Source of the DNA: an uncultured Ruminococcus sp.
Lineage (GTDB): Bacteria; Bacillota; Clostridia; Oscillospirales; SIG627
NCBI GenBank assembly: GCA_902796545.1
Contig: CADBPF010000010.1
Span: forward strand, 1 to 39,105
Direction of reading: 5' to 3'
Length of the DNA stretch: 39,105 bases
The position numbers were made by a program, and so were the translations under genes. Below are positions 17,581 through 26,301 of this stretch, in pieces; position 1 is the stretch's first letter, and every line of letters begins with the position of its first letter. The notes beneath the pieces were generated by a model that worked only from the letters and a program-made list of their open reading frames with translations, was not told the DNA's origin and did no database searches.

Positions 17581-19042
17581 ATTGTCTCCTTTTTTGAAGC
17601 AGGATCTCATAGATCCCGCCGGAAATCAGCCGGATGGTCAATTCTTCCCCGCCGTCGGAGCGCACGCGGTCGTCGCACAGTTCGCCGGGGACCCACAAAA
17701 CGCCCTGCTCGTCCGCGATCACGGGAAAAGCCTTGCGCAGCGCCGGCGGGTATTTGCGCGAAGCCAAGAGATCTTTGACGCGCCGCGATCTGCCGCCGAC
17801 GCAAAGCCGATCGTCTGAAAGCGCGTATCGCACGCAAAGATTCCCGAAGATTTTAGCACGATCGAGCGTGCAAAATGTGTGGAATTTGTAAACATTTTCC
17901 GCTTTTTCCGAAACGCTCGGCGAAAAACAAAACTCGTGGCCCGAAAAATAAACGCTGACCGAGCGCTCTAAAAGCGCGTTCCGATCGACGATACGCGCCT
18001 CCTCCGGAGGGATCAGAGCCGGATCTTTGCCGGCAAAAAGCGCTGCAGAGTCGAAAAAGAACGAAAACCCGCCGCCGACTTCCACGCGGCGGTCGGAGGC
18101 GCCGGAGCCGATCAGGCGGCGCACCGCCTCGAAGCGTTCGCCGGACAAGGGCTCGTCGCACCCTGCGGCGGACAGAAAACCGGAAAGAAGATCGTATAAA
18201 AACGCGTGCGTCGCGCGCCTCTCCGCAAGCGGCTTCAAAACGGATAAAGGCGCGCCGGTATCGGCGTTTTCGATCGACAGGCGGCGGCGGTATTCCAGAA
18301 ACGCGGCTTCCAGCGCGCGCCTTTGCGCGTTCAAGGTCGCGGTCATGCTCAAAACGGTCCGGTCGAGCGCGGGATTTTGTTCCTTGAGCCGCGGCACGAT
18401 CGCGCGTCTGACGAAATTGCGCGGGATCTTGAGATCGCGGTTGGTTTCGTCCCGGACAAAGGGGACGCCGTTTTGTTTGCAGAAGCGCTCGGTCTGCCCG
18501 GCGGTAAGCCGGATCAGCGGGCGGATCACGCCGTCCGGCCGGCACGGGTCAATGCCGGAAAGCGCCTTGATCCCGCCGCCGCGGATCAGCGCGAGCAGGA
18601 CGGTTTCGGTATTATCGGAGGCGGTGTGCGCGGTGGCGATCTTGGATAAATTCTGTTTTTCCGCCACTTCCTTCAACGCGGCGTAGCGCAGCTTGCGCGC
18701 CGCGTGCTCCAAAGACAGCCCGTGCGCGCGCGCGTAGTCCGAAGCGTTGACGCGGCGCAGATAATACGGCACGCCGTTTTCTTGACAAAGCTTGCGGCAG
18801 AGCGCCTCGTCCCGATCCGCGCTTTTGCGGATCCCGTGATGCACGTGGCACGCCGCCACGCTGATCCCAAAATCCTTGCGGTGGGCGCACAATAGAGAAA
18901 GCAGACAGACGGAATCCTTGCCGCCGGACAGGGCGACGAGGACCCGGTCGCCCTCCTGCAGCATCCCGTAGTCCCGGATCGTTTCCGAGAAGATCCGGTC
19001 GGTCGGATCAGCCGTTTTCCGGCGGGACCTGTTCGTCGTCAT
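17573..19042 (-). CDS. tilS: tRNA(Ile)-lysidine synthetase
   Basis: 489 residues. Attaches lysine to C34 of tRNA-Ile(CAU) so that it reads AUA; essential in most bacteria. PP-loop ATP pyrophosphatase motif SGGKDS at 39-44; conserved HHGIR and HTASDNTET stretches follow; TilS-type C-terminal substrate-binding domain from about 370. The ATG lies 35 bases inside the end of dnaB and no alternative start codon exists between it and the conserved N-terminal helix, so this long overlap appears real. There is no strong ribosome-binding site; translation is probably coupled to dnaB. Confidence 0.95.
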   Translation of the reverse strand: MTTNRSRRKTADPTDRIFSETIRDYGMLQEGDRVLVALSGGKDSVCLLSLLCAHRKDFGISVAACHVHHGIRKSADRDEALCRKLCQENGVPYYLRRVNASDYARAHGLSLEHAARKLRYAALKEVAEKQNLSKIATAHTASDNTETVLLALIRGGGIKALSGIDPCRPDGVIRPLIRLTAGQTERFCKQNGVPFVRDETNRDLKIPRNFVRRAIVPRLKEQNPALDRTVLSMTATLNAQRRALEAAFLEYRRRLSIENADTGAPLSVLKPLAERRATHAFLYDLLSGFLSAAGCDEPLSGERFEAVRRLIGSGASDRRVEVGGGFSFFFDSAALFAGKDPALIPPEEARIVDRNALLERSVSVYFSGHEFCFSPSVSEKAENVYKFHTFCTLDRAKIFGNLCVRYALSDDRLCVGGRSRRVKDLLASRKYPPALRKAFPVIADEQGVLWVPGELCDDRVRSDGGEELTIRLISGGIYEILLQKRRQYE

Positions 19043-20390
19043 AATGCTTTTCTACCGTGGAAAACCGCGTGTAGGCGCTTTCCCAGTATAATTCGACCTT
19101 GCCGGTCGCGCCGTGACGGTTTTTCTCCAAAAGACACTCGACGGTGTATGCCGGCGGGCGGTTGGCAAAATCATAATACTCGTCGCTGTGCAGGAAAATG
19201 ACTGCGTCCGCGTCCTGCTCGATCGCGCCGGAATCGCGCAGATCGGAAAGCTGGGGGCGTTTGTCGCCGCCGGAACGCTTGGTGTTGGCGCGGGACAACT
19301 GCGAGCACAGAATGATCGGGACCTGCAGCTGGCTCGCCATGATCTTCAAGGAACGCGTGATCTCCGCGACCTCGACCGCTTTGTTTTCGTTTTTGCGGCT
19401 GGCGTCGCTGTCCATCAACTGCAGATAGTCGATCACGACCAGCCCCAGATCCTTGACCCTGCGTAATTTCGCGAACATTTCCGAGGGGCGGATCGAGGTG
19501 GTCTCATCCAATAACAGGTTCTGATTCTGGCACAGCGCGGTCACGCTTTCCGCCAGTTTATCGAAATCGCTCTGGCTTAAATCGCCCGTGCGCAGTTTCG
19601 AGGAATCGATCCGCGCTTCGCTTGCCGCAAGACGCGCCGCAAGCTGGGTCGGGCTCATTTCGATCGAGAAGATCGCGACCTTGCGCGGGTCGTTGCGGGC
19701 GACGGCGGCGGCGATATTCATGGCAAAACTCGTTTTGCCCATGCCGGGTCGGGCGCCGATCAGGATCAGATCGCCCGGCTCCATGCCGTTGAGCAGGCGG
19801 TCGAGATCGGAAAAATGGGTCATGATCCCCAAAGCGCCGTGCTTTTTCTTCAAAAGATCCAGGCGCGCGTAGAGCGCGTTGAACGCGTGGTAGATCGGGC
19901 TCAAGCCCGCGCGATCCCTGCCGTTGTTCAGATCGTAGATGAGCTGTTCGGAGCTGTCCAGGATCTTTTGCGCTTCCTCGCCCTGCTCGTACGCCGCCTC
20001 GCGGATCTGCTCCGATACGGCGATCAGCTTGCGCAGCATCGACTTATCCCGGATGATCTGCGCGTAGTCCTTCACGTTGGCGCTGGCGGGCGACAGTTCC
20101 GCGATCTGTTTGAGATACTCGCGCCCCGCGGCTTCCTGATAGACGCCGTTTTTCACGAGCTCGTCGAGCAAGATCACCGCGTCCACGTTGGAGCGGGTCT
20201 GCCGCAAGGTCATCGCGGTGGCAAAGATCGCCTGATGGACCTCCAGATAGAAGTCCTCCGGGCGCAAGAGTTCCGCCGCTTCGTCCAAATTGCGGATGTC
20301 TAAAACGATCGCGCCCAAAAGCGCCTGCTCCGCATCGACGGAAGCGGGGATCTGCCGGATCAGACCGGCGTCGGAAAAGCTGCGGTCCAT
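19008..20390 (-). CDS. dnaB: Replicative DNA helicase DnaB (DnaC in Bacillus naming)
   Basis: 460 residues. The N-terminal helical collar (SVDAEQALLGAIVLD to about 110) and linker lead to a RecA-like motor with Walker A GARPGMGKTS near 205-214, Walker B LVVIDYLQLM, and DLRDSGAIEQDADAV near the C-terminus. No intein or insertion is seen. It unwinds DNA at the replication fork as a hexamer. rplI-dnaB neighbourhood is conserved in Bacillota. It starts 8 nt after rplI. Confidence 0.98.
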   Translation of the reverse strand: MDRSFSDAGLIRQIPASVDAEQALLGAIVLDIRNLDEAAELLRPEDFYLEVHQAIFATAMTLRQTRSNVDAVILLDELVKNGVYQEAAGREYLKQIAELSPASANVKDYAQIIRDKSMLRKLIAVSEQIREAAYEQGEEAQKILDSSEQLIYDLNNGRDRAGLSPIYHAFNALYARLDLLKKKHGALGIMTHFSDLDRLLNGMEPGDLILIGARPGMGKTSFAMNIAAAVARNDPRKVAIFSIEMSPTQLAARLAASEARIDSSKLRTGDLSQSDFDKLAESVTALCQNQNLLLDETTSIRPSEMFAKLRRVKDLGLVVIDYLQLMDSDASRKNENKAVEVAEITRSLKIMASQLQVPIILCSQLSRANTKRSGGDKRPQLSDLRDSGAIEQDADAVIFLHSDEYYDFANRPPAYTVECLLEKNRHGATGKVELYWESAYTRFSTVEKHYDDEQVPPENG

Positions 20391-20398
20391 GTTCGCTC

Positions 20399-20845
20399 CT
20401 ACTCTTTGCTTACGGTCACTTTCAGATCCGCCGTCACGCCCGGATACAGGCGCACGGTGAGCGGGTATTCGCCGATCGCCCGGATCGGCGCGGACAATTC
20501 GATCTTGCGTTTGTCAAGCTCGATGCCGGATACTTTTTGCAATTCCTCCGCGATATGCGCCGCGGTGATGCTGCCGTACAGTTTCCCGTCCGCCCCGGAG
20601 GACGCGGTCAGCCGCAAATCGATCCGTTCGAGTTTTTCTTTGAGTTCCTTTGCCCCCGCAAGCTCCACGGAGCGTTTGAAGGCTTCCGCGCTCTGCTTAT
20701 TCTTTGCCTGCGCTTCCGCGTTGCGGTCCGCTTCCACGGCAAGCCCGCGCGCGATCAGATAGTTTCTGGCGTATCCGTCCGACACTTCCGCGATGGTCCC
20801 CGCCAAGCCGACGTTGCGCACGTCTTTTTTCAAAAATACTTTCAT
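20399..20845 (-). CDS. rplI: 50S ribosomal protein L9
   Basis: 148 residues, full length. N-terminal RNA-binding domain MKVFLKKDVRNVGLAGTIAE with the conserved GYARNYLIARGLA, a long connecting helix rich in Ala, Lys and Glu, and a C-terminal domain ending near TVRLYPGVTADLKV. GGGAGG-like ribosome-binding site before the ATG. It lies between gdpP and dnaB as in Bacillus. Confidence 0.98.
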   Translation of the reverse strand: MKVFLKKDVRNVGLAGTIAEVSDGYARNYLIARGLAVEADRNAEAQAKNKQSAEAFKRSVELAGAKELKEKLERIDLRLTASSGADGKLYGSITAAHIAEELQKVSGIELDKRKIELSAPIRAIGEYPLTVRLYPGVTADLKVTVSKE

Positions 20846-20863
20846 AGCGATCCTCCCGATCCT

Positions 20864-22849
20864 TTACAGTTGATCGTCCAAATAAGCGTCGATCGATTGT
20901 TTCAAGAGTTCCAGCGCGCCGGTGAAGTCAAAGCCGCGCAGCTGCGCGCCCGCCGCGTCGAAATAGCCGCCGCCGTGCAGACGCTCCAAAATGAGCTGCA
21001 CGTTGACTTTTCCCGCGCTGCGCGCGGAGATATGGATGCAATCGTCGATCATGCACAAGGCAAAGCTCGCCTGTACGTGTTTTAAGTTCAAAAGCCGGTC
21101 CGCGGCGCGGCTTGCCGCGATCTTATCGCGCGCGGTCCCCTTTTTGTCGCTCGCGGCGATCGCGATCACGTCGCGGTACAGGACCACGTTCTGCTCGAAT
21201 TCCAACTCGGAGAGCATGGTATCGAGATCCGTCTTGAAAAGGCGCATGGTCTGCGCGGGGTTGGCTTCCATTTCCCTTAAATACAGGGCGGCGGCAAAGG
21301 TGCGGGTGCCGGTGTTGCGCGTGAATTGTTTGGTATCAAGCATGATGCCCGCAAACAAGAGCTCCGCTTCCTCGCGGTGCAGTTTGCCGCGCTCCAGCCC
21401 CTGCTCCAATATTTCGCTTACCATTTCGCAGGCGCTGGAAGAAACGGGATCGATATAGGTGATCTTCGGGGCGACGATGAATTCGTCGGTCTTGCGGTGG
21501 TGGTCGATGATGACCACCGTGGGCGAATTTTCATACAACTCCGGCGACTCGAAGGTGCGCGGGTTGTTCGTATCCACCACGATGAGCAGCGTATCCGGAC
21601 CGACCAGATCCTGCGCGCTTGCCGGATCCAAAAACACGCCGGCGTATTCGGGGATGCCGGACAGCGTTTCCATCAGCGGCGAAAGATTCGGATCCTGACG
21701 GCGCAGAACGATATTCACCTTGGCGCCGAGTTCCATGCAGAACCGCGCGACGCCGACGCTCGCGCCGAAGGAATCGTGGTCGCCCATGGCGTGTCCCATG
21801 ATTAAGACACGCTCGGACTTGCGCACGAGGTTGGAAAGCTCGTTTGCCACCACGCGGCTGCGGATGCGGTTGCGGCGCTGGACGGTCTTGGTCCTGCCGC
21901 CGAAATACTCCACCGTGCCGCCCGGACGCCGCACGACCGCCTGGTCGCCACCGCGCTGCAGGGCGGTATCGAGCGCCTGATACGAGGCAAGCTCCTTTTC
22001 GTGCAGGGTGCCCGCGGAAACGGCGACGCCCGCCGAGATCGTGACCGGGATCTCCACCACGCCGGCGGACAGGGCGCGCACCTGATCCAGAATATCAAAT
22101 CGCGCGGCGCAGACTTCCTCCAGGCGCGCTTCCTCGATCACACACAGATACCGGTCGCGTCCGACCTCGCGCAGAACGCCGTCCAGCCCCTGCGCCCATT
22201 CTTCCAGAAGCGGCGCGATGCGGGCGAGCACGCCGCGGTACGCGGCGTCGGACATCGCCGGATCGTCGGACACGTTATCGACCGCGAAAAACACGATCAG
22301 CGGATTGCGCATTTTCAGTTCCTGGCGCAGTTTCTTTTCTTCGCTCAAATCGATCAGCACGCAGACGTACGATCCCTCGCGCTCGCCGGACACGCAGTAC
22401 GGCAAAAGCTTATAATCGCAGTCGGCGATTCTAAGCTCGATCGGTGCTTGCTCTTTTAAGCGCTCGTAGCCCAAGGGCTCGTCCAGAAACGCGTCCAGTT
22501 CCTCATCCGAAAGTTCGCTTGCGTTTTTTCCGACGAGATCGCCGAAAGCGTCGTTCGTCCACAGGATCTCGCCGTGCTCCGACAAGAACAGGACGGGCAG
22601 ACTCACACCCGATAAAAACTCCATACTGACGCTCTGCGTCCAGTCCTCGCTCACCCGGCGTTTTTTGGCTCTGGCGTAGGCGGCGAAGGTGAAGATCAGA
22701 AACAAAACGATCTCCAACGCGATCAGCGCGGCGCAGGGTAAAACGAAACTCTTTTCAAACAACGCGCCATAGACCAAAGCCGCGCTTGTAAGAAACAACA
22801 GCACGGAAAACAGGACCGCAAGCACGGGGGACCCGAAACGACGTTTCAT
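20864..22849 (-). CDS. gdpP: Cyclic di-AMP phosphodiesterase GdpP (YybT)
   Basis: 661 residues. Two membrane helices (about 8-30 and 36-58), a PAS domain (about 75-165), a degenerate GGDEF domain (about 175-300, with GRDRYL where GGDEF would be), and DHH/DHHA1 phosphodiesterase domains. The DHH metal motifs are GHAMGDHDS (352-360) and IDHH (448-451). Residue 629 is Tyr in HGGGYFDAAGAQ, where the DHHA1 motif normally has His (GGGH). The enzyme linearises c-di-AMP and so affects potassium balance, osmotic and cell-wall stress. Neighbours yybS and rplI match the standard locus. The effect of the Tyr is unknown. Confidence 0.95.
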   Translation of the reverse strand: MKRRFGSPVLAVLFSVLLFLTSAALVYGALFEKSFVLPCAALIALEIVLFLIFTFAAYARAKKRRVSEDWTQSVSMEFLSGVSLPVLFLSEHGEILWTNDAFGDLVGKNASELSDEELDAFLDEPLGYERLKEQAPIELRIADCDYKLLPYCVSGEREGSYVCVLIDLSEEKKLRQELKMRNPLIVFFAVDNVSDDPAMSDAAYRGVLARIAPLLEEWAQGLDGVLREVGRDRYLCVIEEARLEEVCAARFDILDQVRALSAGVVEIPVTISAGVAVSAGTLHEKELASYQALDTALQRGGDQAVVRRPGGTVEYFGGRTKTVQRRNRIRSRVVANELSNLVRKSERVLIMGHAMGDHDSFGASVGVARFCMELGAKVNIVLRRQDPNLSPLMETLSGIPEYAGVFLDPASAQDLVGPDTLLIVVDTNNPRTFESPELYENSPTVVIIDHHRKTDEFIVAPKITYIDPVSSSACEMVSEILEQGLERGKLHREEAELLFAGIMLDTKQFTRNTGTRTFAAALYLREMEANPAQTMRLFKTDLDTMLSELEFEQNVVLYRDVIAIAASDKKGTARDKIAASRAADRLLNLKHVQASFALCMIDDCIHISARSAGKVNVQLILERLHGGGYFDAAGAQLRGFDFTGALELLKQSIDAYLDDQL

Positions 22850-22865
22850 GGATCGTTCTCCTTAT

Positions 22866-23987
22866 TCAGCGGCTCTCGCGGCGTTTCCGGAACGCCTGCC
22901 GGACGACCGAAAACAGCCCGAGAAAATAAAGTACCGGATACAAGATGCCGGAAACGAACAGCGCAAAAGAGGCGACAAACGCGGGAAACGCGCCCGTGCG
23001 GATCCCCGCGCCGCCGAACCACAGAATAAACGCAAGGATCAAAAGCACGCTCGTGAAAAACGGCGAGCGGCGAGCCGAATAGCGGCGGCATAGCGCGCCG
23101 ATCCCCGTCATGGCAAAGACAAAGGACATGGGCGCCGAGAGGTTTGCCACGGTAAACGCGGCAACGCTCACGGAATCGCCGATCAACGCGCCCAAAATCA
23201 GACAAAGCGCGAAGACCACGGCGCTCACGATACCGGGGGTCGCGTAAAAACCGTCCGGATAAAGCGCCTGCAATACGCGCGCGCGTTTCAGAATCAGTCG
23301 CAGCACGAAGGTGGAAACGTAGGAGAAAAACAGACATAAAACGGCAAAAATGCCCGGAAGCGAAACAACAAGGGCGCCGATCAGCCGATCGACGGTCTGC
23401 TCGCTCAGATCCAAAACCGCAAGCTGCGCGGCGGAGGAATCCTCCGCTAAAATCGCCTCGTACTCTTTGGAAAAGTCCGCAAAAAAGCGATGGATCTCGC
23501 TTCTTGCGTCCGAAAGGTAGTCGCCGATGCGCGCAAACCCCTCCGAGCCGATCGTCTCGTAGGCGCAAAGCGCCGCGATCGCGGCAAGAAAAACGAGCAC
23601 GACCGCCGCGCCGCAGGTCGCGGTAATAAGGCGGCTTTTTCGCCTGCGGACGCACGCGGCAAGCACGACCGCCAGGATCGCGCCGAAAAAGAACAGCGCA
23701 AGACCGGCAAAACTGCGGGAAACGATCACGCAGGCGGCGGCGGTCAAAAACGGCGCGATAAACCAATACGGATTCATCCGGCACAAGAGATAGAACGCCG
23801 CGACCGCGGCAAACAGTACCGTGACGAAGATCGAGGCAAGCGCATAGCCGCCGCCCTCCAAAAAACTGACGGAAAAGGGGGCGGACTTCATCAGAAAGCA
23901 GGCGCCGAACAGGATCCCCGCGAGCAACAGCTCCGCGAGTACGTAAAACGCGATCGGCCGGTGCGCGCGCTTTTCGGTCTCCGCCAT
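22866..23987 (-). CDS. yybS: DUF2232 (YybS-like) integral membrane protein
   Basis: 373 residues with about eight hydrophobic helices and a soluble segment of about 70 residues near 150-220. It matches the YybS/DUF2232 family in size, topology and position directly before gdpP. Function is not established; the fold has been likened to the membrane parts of energy-coupling transporters. An upstream TTG-initiated frame is rejected because GAGGGGG sits 6 nt before the ATG at 23987. First gene of the long operon, 16 nt before gdpP. Confidence 0.88.
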   Translation of the reverse strand: MAETEKRAHRPIAFYVLAELLLAGILFGACFLMKSAPFSVSFLEGGGYALASIFVTVLFAAVAAFYLLCRMNPYWFIAPFLTAAACVIVSRSFAGLALFFFGAILAVVLAACVRRRKSRLITATCGAAVVLVFLAAIAALCAYETIGSEGFARIGDYLSDARSEIHRFFADFSKEYEAILAEDSSAAQLAVLDLSEQTVDRLIGALVVSLPGIFAVLCLFFSYVSTFVLRLILKRARVLQALYPDGFYATPGIVSAVVFALCLILGALIGDSVSVAAFTVANLSAPMSFVFAMTGIGALCRRYSARRSPFFTSVLLILAFILWFGGAGIRTGAFPAFVASFALFVSGILYPVLYFLGLFSVVRQAFRKRRESR

Positions 23988-24013
23988 GTGATCCCCCTCG
24001 ATTTTCGTCGATA

Positions 24014-24060
24014 ACAAAGCGTATCGGAATTTATATTATATCAATTATTATACGCTTTGT
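24014..24060. repeat. 11-bp inverted repeat flanking the yybS promoter
   Basis: ACAAAGCGTAT (24014-24024) and ATACGCTTTGT (24050-24060) are perfect inverted copies 36 bp centre to centre. The far arm overlaps the -35/spacer, the near arm begins just after the predicted start site. This may be a bipartite operator. It could also form a long-loop hairpin behind the topoisomerase A gene, but no T-tract follows. Confidence 0.7.
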
Positions 24061-24063
24061 AAA
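24035..24063 (-). promoter_or_regulatory. Sigma-A promoter, extended -10, for the yybS-gdpP-rplI-dnaB-tilS-hpt-ftsH operon
   Basis: Minus strand TTTACA (24063-24058), 17 nt, TATAAT (24040-24035) preceded by TGA. Near-consensus and set inside the inverted repeat above. Confidence 0.85.
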
Positions 24064-24064
24064 G

Positions 24065-26290
24065 TCAAAGTTCCAATTTCGTCTGCTCTTCCTCCACGTC
24101 GATCGGGTTGAAGATCACCCCCGCGGTGGGCAATTTGATCTTGCGGCATTTACTATAACGGTGATCCTCCGGATCCACGGCGACAAGCGTTTTCAGACTG
24201 TCGCCGCGCTTCAAGGACAGACAGGTGATGCCGGAACTCGTGCGCGTGGCTTTTTCGCTCACAAGTCCGGATTTAATCAGCGCGCATTTGCCGAGCGCGC
24301 TTATTAAGAACAGATCTTTGTTTTCGCCCGCGGCGAGTCTGACGAAGCCGACCGCAGGCGACGCCGCCGAAAAAGCGGGAGAAAGCTTTTTGCGGTTGGA
24401 TTTCGTCTGATAGGCTTCCAGATTGAAGCGCACGCATTTGCCGTTGGCAAAGCCGATCACGATCTGCCCCGTAAACTCCGAAACAGGCAGGAACCACAAG
24501 ACTTTTTCGCCTTCGTCGAATCCTAATTTCGCCGGGACGTAATCACCCAAAGCGCTCGCCTTGGTCGATTCAAAATCACCTAATCTCGCCTTATAGACCT
24601 GCGCGCGGTCGGTGAAGAACAAAAGCTCCGCAAAGCTCGAAACCTCGCCGGAGAAGACGATCTCGTCGCCCTCTTTCAATTTCTGCTCGTCGTTTCCGCG
24701 GATCGAGAGGCGGGTGATCTTCTTGAAATAGCCCTCGCGGGTCATCACGACAAAGAAGAACTCCTCTTTTTCCGGCTCGGCGGACAGATCCGCGGTATCA
24801 GGCGCGTCGTACAAGATCTCGGTCTTGCGGTCGATGCCGTACGTTTTGCTGATCTCGTTTAGTTCCTTCACGATCAGCGTGTCCTGGCGGCGCTTGGAAT
24901 CGAGCGTGGCTTCGATCTCCGCGATCGCCTGCTTCAAGCTCTCCGTTTCGGAAACGCGGTTCAGGATATATTCGCGGTTCAAGTGCCGCAATTTGATCTC
25001 CGCGATATACTCCGCCTGGGTGCGGTCGATCTCAAAGCCCTCCATCAGATTCGGGATTACGCGGGCTTCCTCGTCGGTCGAGCGGATGATGCGGATCGCG
25101 CGGTCGATATCGACTAAAATCTTAGCAAGACCGAGCAAGAGATGGAGGCGATCCCGCTTCTGGCGGAGCTCAAAATTGAGTTCGCGTTTCAGGCATTCGC
25201 GGCGAAACGCGTGCCACTCGTCTAAAATCTCGCGCACGCCCAAAAGGCGCGGCGTGCCGCCGACGAGCACGTTGAAATTGCAGGAAAAGCCGCAGGCAAG
25301 CGAGGTATCGTGCATGAGCCGCGCCATCAAGCGTTCCGGATCCGCGGACTTGTATTTTAAGTCGATCACGAGCTTCAGCCCGGACAAGTCCGTTTCGTCG
25401 CGCACGTCGGAGATCTCTTTATACTTGCCGTCTTTGACCAGCTTCACGATCTGATCCAAGATCGTTTCCACGTCCGTGGAATACGGGATCTCATAGACCT
25501 CGATGCAGGATTCCTCTTTGAGATAGCGCCATTTCGAGCGCAGTTTCACGGTGCCGCGCCCGGTCTGATAGATCTGCTCGAGCGCTTCTTTATCGTAAAC
25601 AAGCTCGCCGCCCGTGGAAAAATCGGGCGCTTTGAGCGTTTCGAACAGATCGGCGTTCGGGTCGCGGATCAGCGCGATCGCGGTATCGCAGACCTCGCGC
25701 AGATTAAACGAGCAAATCGAGCTGGCAAGCCCGACGGCGATGCCGGAATTGGGGCTTACGAGGATATTGGGAAATCTCGTCGGCAACAGCACCGGCTCTT
25801 TGAGTTCGCCGTCGTAATTATCGACCATATCCACGGCGTCGGACTTGATGCCGGAAAAGATCTCGTTGCAGATCGGGTCGAGCTTGACCTCGGTGTAACG
25901 CGCGGCGGCGTATGCCATTTTGGAATATTTCCGGCCGAAGCTGCCCTTGGAATCGACGAAGGGATGCAAGAGCGCGCCGTTGCCGCGCGTGAGTCGCACC
26001 ATCGTTTCGTAGATCGCGGCGTCGCCGTGCGGATTGAGTTTCATCGTTGCGCCGACGACGTTCGCGCTTTTCGTGCGCGGACCGTCCAAAAGCCCCATCT
26101 GATACATGGTATAGAGCAGTTTGCGGTGCGCGGGCTTGAAGCCGTCGATCTCGGGGATTGCGCGGGAAACGATCACGCTCATACTGTAAGGCATATAGTT
26201 GTTGCGCAAGGTATCGGTGATCTGTTCGTCGCGGATCGGCGCGTCCGGTAAACGCTCTTTGGTTTCCGGGGTTTTTCTTGCTTTTCCCAT
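24065..26290 (-). CDS. Divergent type IIA DNA topoisomerase subunit A (ParC/GyrA-like)
   Basis: 741 residues. Breaks and rejoins DNA; the catalytic pair is R131-Y132 (AAARYTE). The winged-helix region reads NPHGDAAIYETMVR: Ala91 and Glu95 stand where quinolone-sensitive GyrA has Ser83 and Asp87 (E. coli numbering). VDSKGSFGRKYSK replaces the usual VDGQGNFGS. A coiled tower/coil region spans about 340-480, and the C-terminal half has beta-pinwheel repeats without a GyrA box (QRRGGKG), so it is topoisomerase IV-like rather than gyrase-like. The matching B subunit is 7 kb away, not adjacent. GAGG precedes the ATG; the gene starts 11 nt after hflX. Whether it replaces or supplements canonical ParC/GyrA cannot be told from the window. 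Confidence 0.88.
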   Translation of the reverse strand: MGKARKTPETKERLPDAPIRDEQITDTLRNNYMPYSMSVIVSRAIPEIDGFKPAHRKLLYTMYQMGLLDGPRTKSANVVGATMKLNPHGDAAIYETMVRLTRGNGALLHPFVDSKGSFGRKYSKMAYAAARYTEVKLDPICNEIFSGIKSDAVDMVDNYDGELKEPVLLPTRFPNILVSPNSGIAVGLASSICSFNLREVCDTAIALIRDPNADLFETLKAPDFSTGGELVYDKEALEQIYQTGRGTVKLRSKWRYLKEESCIEVYEIPYSTDVETILDQIVKLVKDGKYKEISDVRDETDLSGLKLVIDLKYKSADPERLMARLMHDTSLACGFSCNFNVLVGGTPRLLGVREILDEWHAFRRECLKRELNFELRQKRDRLHLLLGLAKILVDIDRAIRIIRSTDEEARVIPNLMEGFEIDRTQAEYIAEIKLRHLNREYILNRVSETESLKQAIAEIEATLDSKRRQDTLIVKELNEISKTYGIDRKTEILYDAPDTADLSAEPEKEEFFFVVMTREGYFKKITRLSIRGNDEQKLKEGDEIVFSGEVSSFAELLFFTDRAQVYKARLGDFESTKASALGDYVPAKLGFDEGEKVLWFLPVSEFTGQIVIGFANGKCVRFNLEAYQTKSNRKKLSPAFSAASPAVGFVRLAAGENKDLFLISALGKCALIKSGLVSEKATRTSSGITCLSLKRGDSLKTLVAVDPEDHRYSKCRKIKLPTAGVIFNPIDVEEEQTKLEL

Positions 26291-26301
26291 AACGTCCTCT
26301 T

